Made by a program: the position numbers and the translations under genes. A stretch of 64,000 nucleotides of DNA from Stromatinia cepivora (taxonomy: Eukaryota > Ascomycota > Leotiomycetes > Helotiales > Sclerotiniaceae), in the NCBI GenBank assembly GCA_014898415.1, contig RCTD01000013.1, positions 496,001 through 560,000 on the forward strand, read 5' to 3'. Positions 59,671 to 64,000 of this stretch are shown here, in pieces. The stretch's first letter is position 1. Each line of letters begins with the position of its first letter. Under the pieces are notes generated by a model. That model was not told the DNA's origin and did not search any database. It saw nothing but the letters and a program-made list of their open reading frames with translations.

Positions 59671-61118
59671 ATTCTCACATTATCAATGTCCGTGAAATCA
59701 TAGTGCGGATTATCACTTAGAAAGTAGCTCCAAATCGCCCATCATATCTATGCTATGTAGATGCCGGTAAATGTGTAAAGGAAATCAATATGGCATCAGC
59801 GCTTATAAAAGCTTATAATGAGCGAGGGTTTCGTCCGATATTTCCCCAATTGCATCAACAGTCCTAGCCAGGGGGTCTAAATTAGAGGCTTGGAATTAAA
59901 AGGGGACTTATCAACCGATTGGATAACAGTACGCTTTCCATCTGATCCTGATCTAAATTTAAGCTAAGATATGACGGACAGAATATTAGGTTCTCCGGTA
60001 TAGGTCCTGCATCTTAGACATGTAGAATTTGTTGCCGGGCTCCGAAACAATCGAGGGGCGTTCGCAAATAGACGTTCTATTCGATTGTAAGCGCAATGTG
60101 CAATGTAGCTGCACACAAGAGCAATAAGTGAAACAGCTTCTATTCACACCCCAGATGCATAGCTATTTCATTGACCTCCACATCGAGCCAAAAATCAATC
60201 CAAGGACTTTGTGCATAGTTATTATTAGGGTACTTCCATGAGTCGATACCATCTTAGCTATCCGGGTAACCCCCTTGGGGGCGTAGTGACGGCACATAGA
60301 TTATTTGCATTGAAAGTATGCATATGCACATCACAGCCAAAAAATATTCTTCTTGTTCTCAAGGATATCCACAAGGTAAAGGAAGTCGTCCCGCTCAATT
60401 GACGACTTCTTTTGTGCTTCATAGCTTATTCGTGTAGCTGAAGTTCAAAATAGAAATATAGGGAAGGAATTTGATGTTTGCCATCGATTGCAGCATAGTT
60501 TATGAATGGTATCCTTAGCTTAGAGGCCTCTTAGTTTGAAACCTCCATGCACATCAACCGGAGGTACTCATGCTAGCTCAGCGACGGCGCCATAATTTAC
60601 AACCATTATAACGACAGCTTCGAAATGGAACTTCTATAGCCAATGACAGAACACAAGAATTGGCTGATGCGACCACTAAAGTTCGGGTAGTTCGGGTAGT
60701 TCGGGTAGTTCGGGTAATTCGGATTCTTTTCTCTTTTCAAATCATCGAGCTTTTCGGCATGTGGGAAAAATTGCAATAGTGAAAGGCAAAACGTGCACAT
60801 TCAGGAACCACCGGTCTAACCGACACTTTCTTCGGAGAAGTCGATGTTGGTACCTTCGCACTCTTGATTCAAGTTTGGGCTCTTGATTCAGTTTAGAGAA
60901 AGTTGCTCTAGACTTAACTAAATGATCGCTTTCATTGTTGTTTGTTGTGTATAAGTACATGATGATTTCTTCAAAATACTTACTTTTTTCATCAACCAGA
61001 GTCCTAGAGTACTCAGTCCTTTATTTCATCAATTTTGTATTCAGTTCTTCATTTCATATCTACTCGTTCGTTGAAATAATATTCAAATTTTCATTTAAAC
61101 AGATATTTCTTCTTGAGA
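59671..61118. other. Intergenic, promoter of the GLEYA adhesin gene
   Basis: No gene seen. It contains a 9-bp repeat at 60681-60721 and, close to the ATG, a T/CA-rich leader (60960-61118) typical of a fungal 5' UTR. Confidence 0.45.
60681..60721. repeat. Nonamer repeat (GTTCGGGTA)x4.5
   Basis: Four and a half near-perfect copies of a 9-bp unit, the last with one substitution. It gives an NYP-type repeat on the minus strand that is not a credible gene. Confidence 0.9.
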
Positions 61119-63935
61119 ATGCGTTTCACCAATGTCGCCTTGGCCGCCTTGACGGTCGCGGGTGCAAATGCAGCTCCTCACCCTCAAAAAATCGATTTTA
61201 AATCTCTCAGCCCTGTCGTACAATCTGCTCAAAATGTACCCGTTGGTGTCACTGCTCAAGTTGTGTCATATAATCCGACTGCTGCTGCTTCCATTGCCGC
61301 TGCCGCCGTGACGCAAAGCTCAGCAATCAAAGGAACTACCTCAGACACGAAACGAGAAGTCAATCAGCTCAAAGCCAGAGATGGTACATGCGCACCTCAA
61401 CCAGAAACAATCTATACAGGCACCAATCCAGCAGATGATCCGGATTCTTTTGTAGCATATGAGCCATTTGCTGATGCCGCTAATAGCGCATCAACTCCAT
61501 CTGGCTATACCAGATCCTTTGTCAATCTTCACGCATCCAACAATGCCTTGAAGTATATGGGATTTACACAATTACCAACTTATGACACCGCTTCATGTGC
61601 CGAGAAGTGCTCCGCCATTACCGGGTGTAATGCTTTCAATCTTTACTTCGAACGCGATCCAGTTGTCGATCCAGGTGCTAATTGTACAAACCCTTCTTCC
61701 ATGACCAATGTCAAATGTGTTTTCTGGGGTGGCTCAATTGATTCTAAAACTGCAGTCAATGATGGTCAATGGCGTAGCAAGTTCCGCGTTGTCATCGCAG
61801 GATCTAATGGTTATAACCTTGCTACTGTTCCTACACCTGGCGGATACACTCCTCCTACATGTCTTGAAGACTCTGCTATCAACGCTCCATTGGACTGCAA
61901 TACAGACGATACTTTCCTCGGTTCTCGTTTTTTTACCGACACTCCTTTCGATGTTAGCCTTTGTACAGCAGCTTGTGATGCGACCAGCTCATACGATCTT
62001 GCTCACCCGCCCGCAACTGGTAGCCCAAAGACTTGTCAATTCATCAACACTTATATCCTGTACTTGAATGGTGTTGCTCAAGGTCAAACTTGCGCAATGT
62101 ATACAGAATCATGGGATTCCAGCTATGCTACAAATACTGGTTATAGTAGTGGAAGCGATGTATATACCATTGGTTCTTCTTATACTCTCTCCAATTCTAC
62201 CAATCCAAATTACGCAAAGGATTGCAAAGTTTCAGTCAACTCTAGTTCAAGCAGTATTTTGAGCACTTCAGACTCGGCTTCATCAAAATCCGGGACCGCA
62301 GCTCCCAAGACTGTTAGCAGCACTTCGGCATCTTATTCATTGCCTTCCAATACAGCAAATAGCACTTCAATTCTTGCTTCTTCAACTTCCTGTAGCTCAA
62401 CTTCCAATAGAGTTAGTGGTACCTCGGCATCTCAAATATTGCCCTCAAATACAGCAAACATCACATCAGTATTTGCTTCTTCGACACCTTATGCCTCAAC
62501 TTCCAGCACAGTTAGTAGTATTTCAGCATCTAATACATTGGCTTCAAACACAGCAAACAACACTGCGATATCTAGTACATTGACTTCCCTTACAAGGAAT
62601 AGCACTTCAGCTTTTGCTCCTTCGACATTCGGCACCTCAACTTTCAATACATTAAGCACCACTTCGGCATCCAGTGCATTGCCTTCCAACACAGCCAACA
62701 GCACTTCCGCATCTGGTCGATCGGCTTATAATACAGTTATCAGTACTTACGCATCTAATCCATTGCCTTCGAACACAAAAAGTAGTGATTTCGCCTCATC
62801 GGGAACTGGTTATGCCTCAACTAGTGGATCTTTATCATTTGAAACGGGTTCCATTACCAGTGGATCTCCCACAAGCAATGGATCAGTATCAATTTCGTTA
62901 CCTTCGAACACAGCAAGCAGCAATTTGGCATCATCAGTAACTGGTTATGCCTCAGCTAGTAAGCCTATCTATTCCGGGACCGATACTATCATCAGTGGAT
63001 TTCCCACAAGCAGTGGATTAGTATCAAATGCATTGCCTTCGTACACAGCAAGCAGCATTTCAGCATCTAATTCGTTGCCCTCCAACACAGGAAGCAACAC
63101 TGCCTCGAGTTCTGTATCCAGTCATGCCTTCACATCGGATACTTCTTCCGGTCATTTAGCCCCGTCATCTTCAGCAGCATCGAAAGAATCAGCTTCTGTT
63201 AACAGTAATGTACCTTCAATTTCCAGCAGTGGATCTGAAAATTCTTACGCATCCGAAACATTATCTGGTACCATTCCATCTTGCACATCTCCAACTTCAT
63301 CCGACCCAGTCACGTCGTCAAATCTTGGTATCAACTTTGCTTATTTTAGCAACCCAACTTTGAATACTGGCTACGGATCCCCGCAATTTGACATCAATTC
63401 ATTGAATGGAAAGATCCCAACTTATACAGGAACAGCTAGTCAAATTGGTTTCTCCAATACTGCAGCTGGTTCGGATGTAGCTCTATACCCTGGTGCACCG
63501 TCCTGTAGCGTTGAACAACTCGCCATCGTTCACACTGGCTATGTTTATGCTCGCAAAGCAGGAACTTACACCTTTAACATCACCGCCTTTGATGATATTG
63601 TTATGGGATGGATCGGTTCGAACGCGTTTGGTTCCTACTCTGCCAGCAATGCCGACCTTAATGCCGCTAACTCTGGTGCCCCCAATGCCGTCACAACAGT
63701 TTCCAAGACTTTGACTGCAGGCCAAATTCTCCCATTCAAGGTTCTTTGGGCTAATGGCGCCAGCACTGGTAATCTCGGCTTCGCTATCAAGGGTCCAGAT
63801 TCAGTCCTCTTGTCTTCAACCCCCGGATCCGCTAAAGATGTCATCACCGCGCCATCTAGTATCCAAACATTCTCATTCCCATCCGTAGCTTCTATAGCTA
63901 CTAATGCTACTGCTGGTCTCACTAGCTCTCAATAA
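61119..63935 (+). CDS. Secreted GLEYA-domain adhesin with Ser/Thr-rich repeats
   Basis: Large cell-surface or secreted protein (938 aa, one exon). The signal peptide MRFTNVALAALTVAGANA is followed by a propeptide-like stretch ending in KR/KAR. A Cys-containing PAN/apple-like module (about residues 140-230, SCAEKCSAITGCNAFNLYF) and a related Cys-rich segment up to about 370 follow. Residues 375-730 are Ser/Thr-rich imperfect repeats (LPSNTANSTS-type), probably heavily O-glycosylated. The C terminus is a GLEYA carbohydrate-binding domain: GINFAYFSNPTL, KAGTYTFNITAFDDIVMGWIG and ILPFKVLWANG, with the paired Asp of the calcium-type loop visible (FDDI). The frame opens six bases earlier with TTG; the ATG at 61119 gives the proper signal peptide. 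No GPI signal is evident. Confidence 0.9.
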   Translation: MRFTNVALAALTVAGANAAPHPQKIDFKSLSPVVQSAQNVPVGVTAQVVSYNPTAAASIAAAAVTQSSAIKGTTSDTKREVNQLKARDGTCAPQPETIYTGTNPADDPDSFVAYEPFADAANSASTPSGYTRSFVNLHASNNALKYMGFTQLPTYDTASCAEKCSAITGCNAFNLYFERDPVVDPGANCTNPSSMTNVKCVFWGGSIDSKTAVNDGQWRSKFRVVIAGSNGYNLATVPTPGGYTPPTCLEDSAINAPLDCNTDDTFLGSRFFTDTPFDVSLCTAACDATSSYDLAHPPATGSPKTCQFINTYILYLNGVAQGQTCAMYTESWDSSYATNTGYSSGSDVYTIGSSYTLSNSTNPNYAKDCKVSVNSSSSSILSTSDSASSKSGTAAPKTVSSTSASYSLPSNTANSTSILASSTSCSSTSNRVSGTSASQILPSNTANITSVFASSTPYASTSSTVSSISASNTLASNTANNTAISSTLTSLTRNSTSAFAPSTFGTSTFNTLSTTSASSALPSNTANSTSASGRSAYNTVISTYASNPLPSNTKSSDFASSGTGYASTSGSLSFETGSITSGSPTSNGSVSISLPSNTASSNLASSVTGYASASKPIYSGTDTIISGFPTSSGLVSNALPSYTASSISASNSLPSNTGSNTASSSVSSHAFTSDTSSGHLAPSSSAASKESASVNSNVPSISSSGSENSYASETLSGTIPSCTSPTSSDPVTSSNLGINFAYFSNPTLNTGYGSPQFDINSLNGKIPTYTGTASQIGFSNTAAGSDVALYPGAPSCSVEQLAIVHTGYVYARKAGTYTFNITAFDDIVMGWIGSNAFGSYSASNADLNAANSGAPNAVTTVSKTLTAGQILPFKVLWANGASTGNLGFAIKGPDSVLLSSTPGSAKDVITAPSSIQTFSFPSVASIATNATAGLTSSQ

Positions 63936-64000
63936 TCAATCTCTTCCAACAAACCGTGTTGTGAGAATGTCAACATTCAAGCCATCTTGCATCTGGTAAG

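Noticed and set aside
61113..61118. Upstream TTG start for the adhesin
   Set aside because: Nuclear fungal genes start at ATG; 61119 gives a clean signal peptide directly.

Overview
The window is nuclear DNA of a filamentous ascomycete. Short introns with GTRNGT donors, CTRAC/CTGAC branch points and C/TAG acceptors interrupt most genes. The gene families are fungal: hybrid histidine kinase, LaeA-like methyltransferase, non-reducing PKS, GLEYA adhesin and Sec16. Moderate AT richness, abundant microsatellites and the family make-up fit Leotiomycetes (Botrytis/Sclerotinia relatives), but that placement is inference. I saw no rRNA, tRNA or CRISPR.

Layout. 1-3240 (-): a GAF/hybrid histidine kinase cut by the left edge. 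5623-7158 (-): a six-exon LaeA-like methyltransferase. 8193-9564 (+): an FAD monooxygenase broken by a stop codon and loss of a flavin motif. 9.6-15.4 kb is gene-poor. Then come a small acidic GRGGYN protein (15449), mitochondrial MSS1/TrmE GTPase (16842-18684, -), a hexamer array, SEC16 (19854-25893, -), an AT-rich block and a Neo1-class P4-ATPase (27606-31727, +). The 32-41 kb stretch holds tandem repeats, one small protein with internal repeats (35132) and two neighbouring proteins sharing a CxxC...Hx5H finger (36965, 38370).

The most striking part is 41.3-55.8 kb, a decayed polyketide gene cluster. A relic non-reducing PKS (SAT-KS-AT-PT-ACP-ACP-CMeT-hydrolase) is recognisable end to end but has at least seven in-frame stops, several frameshifts and two inserted hAT-like elements (48327-48708 with a perfect 8-bp target duplication; 44958-45393, a long foldback). 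Beyond it lies an intact ACMSD-like decarboxylase (51473-52595), then a cytochrome P450 relic with a 7-bp frameshifting duplication, loss of the haem cysteine and a stop. The enzyme set suggests a small methylated aromatic polyketide pathway, now dead, with one tailoring enzyme left intact.

The right end has a 2EXR-like protein (56300-57073, -), a small conserved-looking protein (57659), a degraded fragment near 59 kb and a secreted GLEYA adhesin (61119-63935).

Secretory genes (SEC16, Neo1) and mitochondrial tRNA modification (MSS1) are housekeeping; the rest is accessory.
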